From: Eutreptiella sp. 'Long Island Sound 2002'
Taxonomy: Eukaryota; Euglenozoa; Euglenophyceae; Eutreptiales; Eutreptiaceae
DNA: 64,000 nt
Assembly: GCA_964036045.1 (NCBI GenBank)
Contig: OZ038398.1
Coordinates: 27,954,309 to 28,018,308, forward strand
Direction: 5' to 3'
Shown here piece after piece: positions 50,691 through 61,575 of this stretch (its first letter is position 1; each line of letters starts with the position of its first letter). Position numbers and translations under genes: made by a program. A model generated the notes under the pieces. It was not told where the DNA came from, ran no database searches, and was given only the letters and a program-made list of their open reading frames with translations.

Positions 50691-51904
50691 CCCAACTTAG
50701 GTAATACAGTATAGGTAGCTGTACTACACGTAACTGTATTTTGCCTGCTAGTATTACCTACCTGCCTACCAGTGCAATAGTGTATATTGTATTGCCAGTA
50801 CTGTATCTCCGTGACCCCTCCCCTCCTACCCCCGCTGCACATCTGCAGGTACTTCCACTCACAGAACCAGGGGAGCGGGAGCCCCGACAGTGCCCCGCAC
50901 AGGTGGACCTCCCTCCCCCCTGCCCCTGCCCCTGCCCCTACCCCCAGGCACAGCCACACACAGGAAATACAGTATAGGTGGCCGTACTACACGTAACTGT
51001 ATTTGCCTGCTAGTATTACCTACCTACCAACCAGTGCAAAAGTGTATATTGTATTGCCAGTACTGTATCTCTGTGACCCCTCCCCTTCTACCCCCGCTGC
51101 ACATCTGCAGGTACTTCCACTCACAGAACCAGGGGAGCGGGAGCCCCGACGGTGCCCCGCACAGGTGGACCTCCCTCCCCCCTGCCCCTGCCCCAGCCCC
51201 TACCCCCAGGCACAGCCACACACAGGAAATACAGTATAGGTGGCCGTACTACACGTAACTGTATTTGCCTGCTAGTATTACCTACCTACCTACCTACCAG
51301 TGCAATAATGTATACTGTATGGCCAGTACTGTATCTCCGTGACCCCTCCCCTCCTGCCCCCCGCAGCACATCTGCAGGTGCTTCAACTCACAGAACCAGG
51401 GGAGCGGGAGCCCCGACGGTGCCCCGCACAGGTGGACCTCCCTCCCCCCTACCCCTGCCCCAGTACAAAGCACAACGCGAACACGCCAGGGATACGGCCG
51501 CACTCAATGCACGTGCGACAATACTAGAGGAGGAGGCGTGTGCCCCGCCCGCTGGCTGCATGGCCAAAGGGTGAGTGTGGTGCGCCGGAGCCGAGCTTCC
51601 CCAATGCGGCCCTCCGTGGGCCCCTAAGGCCCTCTTCGGATTCGGGAAGGTAAGCCCAAAGCCCAAAGCCCCCCCCATATGGCCCCTTGCCAGTGAGGAC
51701 TTTGCCGTTTTCACGTTGGATAGGCTGTTTAGTGGCACGTGAAAGTTTTTTGAAATTCGACTTTTCATGAAACCCTTCCGTTGCCCCTAGGATGGGTTTG
51801 GCTGATCATTTGGTGACAATGTGGGTACTTGAGCACCCATGGGGACCCACGTAGTTGCCGCTAGGCCTATGTAGCCCGTGCCATGGGCCCTCCGAAAGCC
51901 CCAA

Positions 51905-52555
51905 AATCACCGCGCAGAGGTTGTTAGATCAAAGCCAGGCAGGCGTATACAGGGGAAACCGCCACATACCCCCCCATTTTGGGCCTTTTTGGGCCTAGTC
52001 GCATACCCTACCCCTAGGGGTTGAATTGTTAGTTTAACCCCTTGTAAAATCATTATTTTGTCCAATAAATGCACCCCCCAATGAGTTTTTGGTCCGGACC
52101 GCCCTAGACCCCCCCCCCCCACTTGAAACCCACTTTTTTGAGGTTTTGAGGGAGGTGGGGGGGGTCAAAAAATGTCGAAAAAATGAACCCCCCCTTTTTT
52201 CGGTCGAAAATCATGAATCTTTTGGTTTTTTTTCGATTTTGAGCCGAAAAAGTGTTTCCGGGTCCCGACTCCATGGGGTTTGTATGGGGCGGAGTGGGAC
52301 GAGCGCTTGCAGTTTATGCACTTTTCAGCCGTTTTTGCTATGCTGGCAGTTTTGGTGACCTCGGTGACCCCGTGGTACCCACTCTGAGGGGTGTGATTGG
52401 GGATGTTGTGACAGTATATGCCTACTAGGATACGGAAGGACTTTTTTTTGCAGTCTGTAGCCTTGTTGAGGGCCGGTCACAACCCGTGCCAAAGACGCGA
52501 AATGGATGTTTCTACCAATAATGGCTTCCATGAGTGAATGGGCCCGTGCACACCC
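51905..52555 (+). repeat. Repeat R1 head block, long form, copy 6
   Basis: AATCACCGCGCAGAGGTTGT opening. Collinear with 19585-20227. It passes into one satellite unit (52556-52785). Confidence 0.85.
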
Positions 52556-52785
52556 TGCTAATGCAGTTTTTCTCTTTGGGCAGCTCAAAAATCGAAGATT
52601 CCGAAACTTATTTTTCTGATGTTTTGATCACCCAACATGACCATCCCAAGTACGTAAAGCATGTTTTAGGCCGTATTCATGTGTTTTTCACCCCATTTGG
52701 GTATTGGGTGCAGGTGGGGGTCACCCAATGGAGTGGCACACAACCTGCTTATGCAGTTTTTAACCCTGGGCAGCTCAAAAATCGA

Positions 52786-53480
52786 AATCACCTCGCAGAG
52801 GTTGTTAGATCAAAGCCAAGGAGGCGTATATAGGGGAAAACACCATATACCCCCCATTTTTGGGCCTTTTTGGGCCTAATTGCATACCTTACCCCAAGTG
52901 GTTGAATTGTTAGTTTAACCCCTTGTAAAATCATTGTTTTGTCCAATAAACGCATCCCCCAATGAGTTTTTGGTCCGGACCGCCCCAGCCCCCCCCCCCC
53001 CCCCCAACTTGAACCTGGGACACGGGGGCGTATGCGAGCCCAGTTTCCGTTGCCTCATGGCCCCCAACTTGAAACCGACTTTTTTGAGGTTTTGAGGGAG
53101 GTGGGGGGGGTCAAAAATGTCGAAAAAATGAACCCCCTTTTTTTGGGTCAAAAATCATGAGCCTTTTGGTTTTTTTTTCGATTTTGAGCCGGAAAAGTGT
53201 TTCCGGGTCCCGACTCCATGGGGTTTGTATGGGGCGGAGTGGGACGAGCGCTTGCAGTTTATGCACTTTTCATCCGTTTTTGCTATGCTGACGGTTTTGG
53301 TGACCTCGGTGACCCCGTGGTACCCACTCTGAGGGGTGTGAGTGGGGATGTTGTGACAGTATATGCCTACTAGGATACGGAAGGACTTTTTTTTGCAGTT
53401 TGTAGCCTAGGGCCGGTCAAAACCCGTGCCAAAGACGCGAAATGGCTGTTTCCACCAACAATGGCTTAGTGAATGGGCCG
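52786..53480 (+). repeat. Repeat R1 head block, long form, copy 7
   Basis: Opens AATCACCTCGCAGAGGTTGT, right after a satellite unit. It carries an insertion at 53017-53061 (GACACGGGGGCGTATGCGAG followed by CCCAGTTTCCGTTGCCTCAT) that is also found at 59560-59600 and 60268-60310. Confidence 0.83.
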
Positions 53481-54255
53481 GTACACAACCTGCTTATGCA
53501 GTTTTTCACCTTGTACCGCTCAAAAATCGAAGTTTTCGAAAGTTTTTTTTTGATAATGTGACCACCTAAAATGACCATCCCAGGTATGTAAAGCATGTTT
53601 TGGGCCGTGTTTACGTGTTTTTCACCTTATTTGGGTATTGGGTGCACCGGGGAGGGGGGGGGGGGGGGGGCTCCCAAGGGATGGGTACACAATGTGCTAT
53701 GACACTTTTTCACCCTAGGCAAGTCAAAACTCGAAGTTTTCGAAACTTATTTTTCTCATACCGTGATCACTCAAAATGACCATCCAAGCTATGTAAAGCA
53801 TATTTTAGGCCGTATTTACATGTTTTCCACCTTTGGGTGCGGGGGGGGGGTCCAGGGGGGGGGGGGGGGGCTCCCAAGGGATTGGTGCACAACCTGCTAA
53901 TGTAGTTTTTCACCCTGGACAATTCAAAAATCGAAGTTTTCGAAACTTTTTTTTTTGATTCCATGATCACCTAAAATGACCATCCAAGGTATGTAAAGCA
54001 TGCTTTAGGCCGTATTTATGTGTTTTGCACTATTTGGGTATTGGGCGCACGGGGGGGGGGGGGGGGGGGGCTCCCAAGGGATGGGTACACAACCTAGTAA
54101 CGCAGCTTTTTAGCCTGGGCAGCTCAAAAATCAAAGTTTTCAAAACTTATTTTTCTGATACTGTGATCACTTAAAATGACCATCCAAGGTATGTAAAGCA
54201 TGTTTTAGGCCGTATTTAGGTGTTTTTCACCCTATTTGGGTATTGGGGAGCCTTA
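53481..54255 (+). repeat. Satellite of about 190-bp units with G-run, array 2
   Basis: Four units share the marker words of array 1 (ATGACCATCCAAGGTATGTA, AAGCATGTTTTAGGCCGTAT). G-runs of 10-19 fall in the same unit position. Confidence 0.87.
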
Positions 54256-54421
54256 AGCGCAGTGAGCGCGCATTGCAACTATTTGGGCATCTGGCCGTAC
54301 TAGAGACCCATACTTTGACGTACTAGGGGCCCCTAGGGGCATCATGGTGACCCCTAGCGGAGGTTTTGCAAGGCGTAGCACGTTTGGGTCAAGGCATGGC
54401 AAGGCCTAGCACTAACAACAA

Positions 54422-54685
54422 ACTTTAAGGACAGCCCCCAGGGACCACCAACTGCCAACTGCCAACGACTGCCACCAACTACCCACCAGCAACCGCCAAC
54501 CGCCAGACGGAAAAAAAAACGCACTAACGGCAACAGAAACGAACGTTCGCAAGTTCGCTCTCTGCTTTATGGTCATGGGACCTTCTCTACTTCAATGGTT
54601 GGCGATTGGCTGTTGGCGGTCGGTGGTTGGTGGTGGTTTGCGGCGGTTGATGGTTGATAGTTGGAGTTTGGCCCTTAAGGATGAC
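54422..54685. repeat. Inverted repeat of ACCGCCAACC minisatellite
   Basis: CCACCAACTGCCAACTGCCA and similar at 54440-54510 face GGTTGGCGATTGGCTGTTGG and similar at 54596-54665. The outer words TTTAAGGACAGCCCC and GCCCTTAAGGATGACCC are roughly inverse. It may be a foldback element carrying minisatellite arms. Confidence 0.55.
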
Positions 54686-54689
54686 CCTG

Positions 54690-57585
54690 AACAGAAGGCG
54701 GGGGAGAAACGCAACGTAGAGGCAGGCCAGAAGGGGCAAAACACACCCACAGTGTACTATGTAGGCAGTAGTGGGGAAGGGGTTCGGAAATTGCTCAAGG
54801 GCCCTGGGCGGTGCCATGTGGGCGGCCAAGGGCCCAATGTCGACACCTTGGCAACCTTGCTACTTGAGGCCAGCCGATCTGCTAGTGACTTGCCATGTGC
54901 TAGCCCATGGGGGGGGAGGGTTGAATGGCAAGGTTGGTGGGTAGCGTTAGTTGCCCCACGAACCTGGAAGTCAGTTCATTCGTGGGTTGTATTGTGGCAC
55001 CTTGTCCACTTGCGTGTCGTGAAGTAACCATGCAGGAAGGCCGGCTTCCATTGAAGGGCAAACAAGTACTCCCCCCCCCCCCCTTGTCCACCCCATGGTC
55101 ACCATGACGCCCGCAACTAAATCGTTTTGTTTTGGCTTCTACCTCAGGTCCATATACCTATGAGTCGCTTTTCTGTTCATAGATGTATGCATCCTGTACA
55201 TAGCATCCCAGAGACTTTCGAACTGTTGCAGTGGAATCATGGTTGCGCCCCCTTGTCCACCCCCCCCCCCCCCACCCTGTTGACAAAACAGGGCCATCAG
55301 GTGCAGCTGATTGTATGGTAGCACATTTGTATCATACCAATGCTCTTATGAACTGCCGAACATTGCTGCATATGCATACCAGGACGTGCATGTGTAGAGC
55401 GCTTTGAGACCTGCTTCCGCCCACCCTGTCCATTCCGGGCCGGGGGGGGGGTCACTTGGCCCATGAGCAAGAAGAAATCAATTGGAAATCACAGGCACCA
55501 AAGGGGCCGAATATTCTTTTTAGTTGGGTTATACTGGAATTCAGGTTACTGTTGTGTGGTGTCCGTGCCCCCCTAGGTTGGGGGGAACCGTCATGTGGTG
55601 ATAGTTACCCCCGGGGTGGCGGAGAACTGCCGTCCCTTCGGGGCCGGGGTCGACATTGGGGGGGAAGGTACATCATGGAATCGTTCGTTGAACCCATTGA
55701 CGCGAAAAACTATGGCAAAATCCATGAGTTAGCGATTGATGCAACAATTATGCAACAATAATGGAAGCAACGAACATCCCACATGGGGATACAAATCATA
55801 CTTGGATACTTGACACACAACCCCAAACTGATGACTAATGCCTTCCTGGAACCTCCAAGGAGTTCAGGCTAACAGCCCACAAAGTGCATAGGGATGCACG
55901 AAGCCCATGGAGCAAGCAACAACGACACAAGTAGGTGGTCCAGGGTATCCGAAGCCCAACAAGCCCACAATGTGCTGAGGTGCTTGCCACACCTTTCCAT
56001 GCCCAAGAGTGTGGAGGCACCTTCGGCGCCTTTGGCACTCAGAAGAGGCAATACTGGGGTTGTTCCGTAGTCCGCAATCATCCAGAGCCAATTAGGGGGA
56101 ATAGTAACGCCTCACAGCCCACCGGGTACCATCTACAACTCCTCTCCCGGTAGACCATCTCCAAGAGAAGTTGTTCAAATACTTGACACGGTGCGCGCAC
56201 GGTGTGGATACTCCCCCAGCGACAGGAAGGGAACTGCCTGACAGCCATCTTTCACCGCACACATAATTCCCCCATCTTCCAACCTCACGGTGCCCCCAAG
56301 GGAGGGCACTGCATGCCTAGTCAACCAAGACTTACGACTAGGACCGAGCTAGGTCCTAGTCTTGCTTAATGCACAGGAAACCGGCTTGGAAGAAAAACAG
56401 CTTGCTTTGGAGATGGTCTTGCACGTACAGGAGGATCATCTTGAAAAACGACTCAAAGATGGCTCATTTTCACCTCAAAATGGACCACCGCGTGGAACCA
56501 CAGTGTGGAAGATGCCTCATTCAACACTCCTTTGCAATCATTTTATTGCCCAAACACAATGGAAGAAGAACGGCCCTCGTTGGAGACACTTGCTTGACAC
56601 ATTGGTGATCGACGTGAATCACCTCAATTTCAGGACGGTCGTCTCAAAACAAGCTAAAAATGGCCATTTTTGGACACAAAGTCGGCCAAAAAACAATGGG
56701 CTAGACGGCTGGAAATGGCACAAAACTTGTTGCAAGTGATGCACATTTGCTGTGCAGTCGTTTTGAGCCGGTTTTGAGCCACGGTGTCCCTGAAAAGGGT
56801 TTTTAATCTGCTAGCTCGGTGATTAAGCCCTGCAACGCTTCCATCATGGATGAAGAATTGCGCTCAGCCACGTGAAAAGCCATTTTCCCCAATGGAATGA
56901 AGTTGTCCAGTTCTTCAAGATGAGGTGCAAGGTTGGCAAGGGGTTCTATTGGTGCCTCCCATGACGTTGCCGAACAGTGTCAAATGAAGAGTGTGCAGCG
57001 TAGGCGGTCTATGAACTATCCGCCAATGTGTTGCCCAATGTGCAGAAAAGACACGATGTGTAACGTTGCATGCATAGGGTGTTCATTATTTGGAGGACAT
57101 GATATTTATCTGGAATTTTGTACTGCAAATTTTGTACTGGTTGCTAAAAACTGGACCATATTTGTGCAGATATGCGACACAATGCTGCTGTCCCTGAGAA
57201 GTCAGAGGTACAACACGATACGTCAGCGGGCAGCTCATGTAATGTCACTTTTTGTACCGAACTAAGTGTAAACAGCGCGATTGTGCCAGTTGCCAACCGG
57301 TCTAATGCAGGCGCAATTGGAGTAACACGTGGCCTCTTAGTGATTGTTGTCAAATACTTTCATTGGTATTTGGGGTGAGTCCTTATGAAGCACAAGTTCG
57401 TACACAAACATTGGTGTGCAAATGAGGGCAAGTTTGCAAAGCATACAAAAGGCATGTGTTCTACTGGCTGTCAATGTGACCCCCCCCCCTTTTCACTTTC
57501 TGAGTGTCTATTTTTTTTCGGTGTCTTTTTGTCCATGCTTGCCCGGGCCGCTGGGCCTTGACAAACTGTCGCCGACGCCACCTCC
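54690..57585. other. Spacer, no supported gene
   Basis: Open stretches (for example 54569-55027 and 56362-56739 plus) have no recognisable motif and the composition of spacer. A frame at 57172-57378 reaches a good donor, GGG|GTGAGT, at 57375 and might be an exon of the following gene. C-runs occur near 55075 and 55262. Confidence 0.35.
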
Positions 57586-57600
57586 TTGTCCCCTGACCGC

Positions 57601-58618
57601 ATGAGTGTCCGGGACACCAAGGCCCGTCTGGCCACGCCAGAGGACGAGGTCATCGTTCCTGCCGACGCCGGTCAACTGGCGTGTTTGGCAGCCATCGATG
57701 ACGCCGACTATATCATTCAGGACGAAGTGGTGCTGAAGAGTGGAGTTCCAGAGGCTGCCTCCCTGTCGTACCACCTCTTCAAGGACGACGACTCGTCTGA
57801 AAAACTTGCTGCCGTCCTTTACGGCAGTCGCCCCAATGTTGTGCTCGTTGGGGAAATGACTGAATACGACAAAATCCAACATGCAATTAAGAGACTACTT
57901 GCTCATTTGCCCATGCTGGGCCGCTTTGTTGCTATCCTGCTTGAACCTGTCAGCGATGATGATGACAGGCCATCATTTCTCAATCGGGCACTCGCCCTCA
58001 ACTCGAACTTGCCTTACGGCTGTGAAAAGTTACAAATGGCGGACAGGTCCCTCATGCACATGCGCACACATGATCGATTTGATCTCTGGATTGCAAGCAG
58101 CACAAGGGACTCCAGAAGCCTATCTCCGCCCCCAACGTATAAGCTTCTGCGGCTTATGACGCCTGGGGCAGAAGTTGACAAGGTGGTGTTCCACGAGCCA
58201 GACGTGCGGTCATGCAGTCCAGCCAGTGGAAGGCATGTGTTCAAGCCCACTGTGGTCACAGCATGTTGCACCAAAATCATCATCTGGGTCAGAGTCCACG
58301 GTAGGTTTGAGGGGAGGGTCGGGATCTGAGTCAGAGGGCACCAGGGCACTCTGGTCGTCCCTGGGTATGGTACCCATGGACAGTGATGAACTGACAGGGG
58401 AAGCATCCGGGGAGCCAGCGCCACATGGGATGGGACCGTACTCCTCAAGCAATACAGAAAGTGAGGAAATGAGACCAGGACACACACACCAGGGAGTGCT
58501 GTCGAGTGCACTGTCAGCAGCAGACACACTGTCCTTCAGCACTGATGTGAGTGACACCAGGCGACAGCGCAAGAAGCGAAGGCTCAGGAAACGCAGGAAC
58601 CCAGGACAGGGACGATAA
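57601..58618 (+). CDS. Hypothetical protein with acidic middle and basic tail
   Basis: From ATG 57601 a frame runs to 58329. It is even in composition and protein-like (for example DADYIIQDEVVLKSGVPEAA, then KRLLAHLPMLGRFVAILLEP), with no family recognised. From about 58265 the frame one base ahead is better: SGSESTVGLRGGSGSESEGT, then an acidic Ser-rich run. It ends SFSTDVSDTRRQRKKRRLRK with TAA at 58616-58618. A frameshift or a small unseen intron near 58240-58300 would join the two. The ending resembles that at 35766, so the two belong to one family. The basic tail is a likely nuclear signal. The start may be an exon start (TTTTTTTTCGGTGTC lies upstream), so the N terminus is uncertain. 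Confidence 0.55.
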
Positions 58619-58737
58619 TGCCAGAGCCAGAAGCCCTTGGCCCAGTGGATACACCACACCTCTTCTGTCCCGTGGAAGATGGTTTGAACCCCGGGGGGGA
58701 TAGAGATGCACCGAACAACCCGAACCCCCCTTTTTTG

Positions 58738-58915
58738 GGCGCGAGAGAGAGGGCGCGAGAGAGAGGGAGAGAGAAACAGAGAGAGAGAGAGAGAGAGAGA
58801 GAGCGCAGTGGGAAAGGAACAGAGAGGTGCAACAGGAGAGAAAGAGAAGGGGAGAGCAAGAGAGAATGGAAGGGAGAGAGTAGGAGAGAGACCCACAGAG
58901 CGAGAGACCGGGGCT
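58738..58915 (+). repeat. GA-rich low-complexity tract
   Basis: GAGA runs (for example 58772-58802) with AG-rich flanks, just downstream of the hypothetical protein. The GA strand is purine-only over long stretches. Confidence 0.85.
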
Positions 58916-58934
58916 AACCGGCGCAAAGGGAGGT

Positions 58935-58992
58935 GCTGGGTTCGAGCTGACCAGGGTTCGAGCTGATCAGGGTGGGTTCGAGCTGACCAAGG
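58935..58992 (+). repeat. GGGTTCGAGCTGACC tandem repeat
   Basis: Three copies of GGGTTCGAGCTGACCAGG or a near variant, resembling repeated B-box words. Confidence 0.7.
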
Positions 58993-59479
58993 TAAAAGGG
59001 ACGCCACGGCGGCACGGAACAGCCGAGAAATGTCCAGAAATGCAAAAGCAGGGCGCCGTAACGCCCCTGAGCCGCTGGCTCGACACGTTGTCACGTGTTG
59101 AACATCCGAAGCAAGGCTGGGGCGGCGAGAGTGCGACCCAAGTGAGGATGACGGAAGCAAGTAGGCATGAATGTGTAGGCGGCATGCGCATGCATGGTGG
59201 GGAGCAGAAATGGTATGCGCCACACGCCAAACAGCGATGATTTGTTGAATTGCCTGACAGACGGAGCACATACCGAGACGCCTTTGCGCCATCCAAGGCG
59301 CCATTGCGCCCCTGAGGATTGAGTATGACACGTCCTCACGAGCCAGAATGCAAGTGCATGACAGGGTCACGACCTGCAGGGCAAGGGTTAGAGACTAACC
59401 GGCACTGTGGGTGGGTGGTGGGTGCGAGCTGACCTAAATGTCCAGAGGACCAGTGCCAATGCACAGTCAGCAACCACCT

Positions 59480-60310
59480 GGTGTGGTACAGAACCGGTCT
59501 ACGCTGCAGTGCAGCAGGCAAAACACCGAACAATGTGGTTATGACCATGCGCCTGTGACACGGGGGCGTATGCGAACCCAGTTTCCGTTGCCTCATGGCC
59601 CTTTTTTCCAACGAACACTGTCTCCAAGGAACACTTCCGTTCCGACCGTATTCGTTTGGGACCTAATTAATGGGTACTTAATTAGGTACCGGGCTCCAGA
59701 ACCGCCGTTTGAGGTGAAAGGTTTGGGTAAATGGGGGGCTGTTGTGCGGTATCCACTGTGACGTGATTTGGGCCAAGGCAGGGCGTGGGGTGTGGGGTTT
59801 GTGCCATGTTTTGGAGAACACCCTGTACCTAACCGATGATTTGATGGAGGACAGTGCTGTCCCGTCAAATCTGCCCGTCCCGAAGGTGTCTGAGCCGATT
59901 GGGCTGCCACTCTTGCCCGTGCCAAGAGCAAGAAGGGCCCCAAGCCCGGGGAGCATGTTCAGCTTTTCAACATGAAGCGGGACTGCAACATGGGCTTCTA
60001 CTATGAAAAGTGCTAATCGGAGGCCTCCACCGTATTGTGCTTTGAATGGGCTGGGTGGCCTGTGCGTGGGGACGTGTTACCGCCGTTTCACAATACTGTC
60101 GTCAAAGGGGGGTGCCGGGACCGGACCCTTTACGCCCCCTCCCCCCCCCCCCCCTTCCAAAGGCCAAAGCACAATCAAAAGCCACCTGGATTGGTGCAGA
60201 ACTGGTCTGCGCTGCAGTGCAGCAGCAAGGCAAAACACTGAACTGAGTGGTGATGACCATGCGCCTGTGACACGGGGGCGTATGCGAACCCAGTATCCGT
60301 TGCCTCATGC
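59480..60310 (+). repeat. Direct repeat pair of about 130 bases
   Basis: 59480-59610 and 60180-60310 share CTGCAGTGCAGCAGGCAAAA or CTGCAGTGCAGCAGCAAGGC, then ATGACCATGCGCCTGTGACA, CGGGGGCGTATGCGAACCCA and TTCCGTTGCCTCATG. Part of it also lies at 53017-53061. Confidence 0.75.
59742..60016 (+). pseudogene. PWWP-like small protein paralogue, frameshifted
   Basis: The first frame has CDVIWAKAGRGVWGLCHVLE and TLYLTDDL, collinear with the copy at 40937-41268 (VWAKSARGVWG, LYFTRDI). Near 59905-59920 the reading moves to another frame, which gives AKSKKGPKPGEHVQLFNMKR and ends YYEKC-TAA at 60014-60016. The 27.4-kb copy reads the same tail without a shift. So this copy is broken by one indel. The upstream AT-rich repeat (59615-59700) matches that at 27178, showing duplication of a larger segment. 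Confidence 0.55.
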
Positions 60311-60335
60311 ACCCCCCCCCCCCCCTTCCCTCTGG

Positions 60336-60810
60336 TAATTTGGTCCGAGAGTGCCAGACCATGGGCGCCAAAGGCGCCCTAAGGAAAATTTGCTTGATCT
60401 AGCAGAGCATGACAAAATTGGTTTTCACCCCATGTGTCTATACTCAAAATACTCAGATTTTTTAGGAGAACTCAATATTGGAGGAAAACCATATGTGATC
60501 AAATACTAATACCACCCTTGTGCAAATATTTGTTAGAGTTGGCCACGGGGGGGCCGCCGGGACCGGACCCTTTACGCCGACTCCCCCCCCCCCCCCCCCC
60601 TCCGTGCGGGGTTTTGGCCCGGAAGTGCCGGACCATGGGCGCCGAAGGCGCCCTAAGGAAATTTTGCTTGACTTAGTAGAGGGTGAAAAAATGGGTTTTC
60701 ACCCCATGTGTCTATACTCAAAATACACATTTTTTTTTTAGGAGAACCCAATAGTGGATGAAAACCAACTTGGACCAAATATGAATACCACCCCTGTGCA
60801 GATGTGAGTC
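60336..60810 (+). repeat. Tandem duplication of about 270 bases
   Basis: 60336-60540 and 60606-60810 share GACCATGGGCGCC-AAGGCGC, TTTTCACCCCATGTGTCTAT, ACTCAAAATAC and AATACCACCC. Each is preceded by CCGGGACCGGACCCTTTACG and a C-run. Non-coding. Confidence 0.8.
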
Positions 60811-60815
60811 AGAGA

Positions 60816-60893
60816 TGGGCCATACCCTAGTAGGTAAAGCAGTGCCTTTGCAACTGGAAGGTCCTAGGTTCAAACCCCAGTGGGGTCAGTTTG
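60816..60893 (+). repeat. tRNA-like pol III promoter sequence
   Basis: CCTAGTAGGTAAAGCAG (A-box-like) and CTAGGTTCAAACCCC (B-box-like) 30 bases apart, 145 bases upstream of the non-LTR retrotransposon coding region. Stem pairing is poor, so a SINE head or a pseudo-tRNA is more likely than a tRNA gene. Confidence 0.5.
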
Positions 60894-61036
60894 CAGGACT
60901 ACAGGTAGGACCAGCGACACCATGGGAAAAATTTTGTTTTTTTTTCTTTTGCTTTTTTTTTTTTTTGCTTTGACTTTGTCCCCTTTGTTGGGGATCCCCG
61001 AGAATGCAGGGATGATGTACATGGTGGGCCCATGGC

Positions 61037-61575
61037 ATGAGATGGGAACACCGTGGGGCGCGCATTTACCGGGTCTGGGACAGGGGTCGGCCTTTCAGTT
61101 GGCCTGTTTATAAGACGTATCTACGGGGGCACCTGGGCCCCTACAAGCCGTGGGAAGCCCTTCTGCTGTTGCTTGGGGGAGACATCGAGCTCAACCCCGG
61201 GCCTTCAAGTGGTCAATGGGCTGCCGTGTATACCGCACTGAACAAGGGAGTGGTCAAGTCTGCTACCGGTTGCACGCAACCAAGTGGCGATGGCCTCCGG
61301 TGGGCGTCCTTCAATATTGGGGGCCCCACGGTTGATTGGGACCGATGGGTCACCATCGTACAGCTCTTGTCTGATATGCGCCTCGACATTGTCGGCTTAC
61401 AAGAAGTTAAGCCTACCTTCCCCAACATAGAGGCGGCAACAACATTAACCTTCCCCGAGTGGCAGATCTACCATTACCCACACCCGTCCGGGACCATCAA
61501 TGGGGTGGCATTCCTGGTCCGCAACACAATGGACCACTTCGTGCTCAAGGACGGCAATCAACGTGCCTCGCTTTG
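61037..61575 (+). pseudogene. N-terminal part: 2A-like peptide and endonuclease start
   Basis: From ATG 61037 the protein has a basic leader, then ALLLLLGGDIELNPGP (61178-61204 for GDIELNPGP). This fits the 2A consensus D(V/I)ExNPGP, which makes ribosomes skip the Gly-Pro bond. Similar N-terminal 2A sequences are known in trypanosome L1Tc and sea urchin CR1 elements. The endonuclease begins RWASFNIGG with GLQEVK (catalytic Glu) and GVAFLVRN. After KDGNQ (about 61560) this frame turns to nonsense and the next frame continues the domain. One base is therefore lost or gained there. Confidence 0.82.

Larger units (their letters stand above)
50108..51470 (+). repeat. Tandem repeat of about 260 bases, three good units plus one degenerate
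   Basis: CCTGCTAGTATTACCTACCT starts units at about 50746, 51006 and 51265 (spacing 260 and 259) and a weaker one at 50108. Shared interior: TGCCAGTACTGTATCTCCGT, CACATCTGCAGGTACTTCCA, GGGGAGCGGGAGCCCCGAC and ATACAGTATAGGTGGCCGTA. The 58-base minisatellite and the tRNA-like sequence interrupt the first pair. Confidence 0.88.

Noticed and set aside
54569-55027. 152-codon plus ORF
   Set aside because: Its first third is the inverted minisatellite arm and the rest lacks any motif.
58210-59370. 386-codon minus-strand ORF
   Set aside because: It spans a GA-rich tract (read as Ser/Leu repeats) and overlaps a better plus-strand protein.
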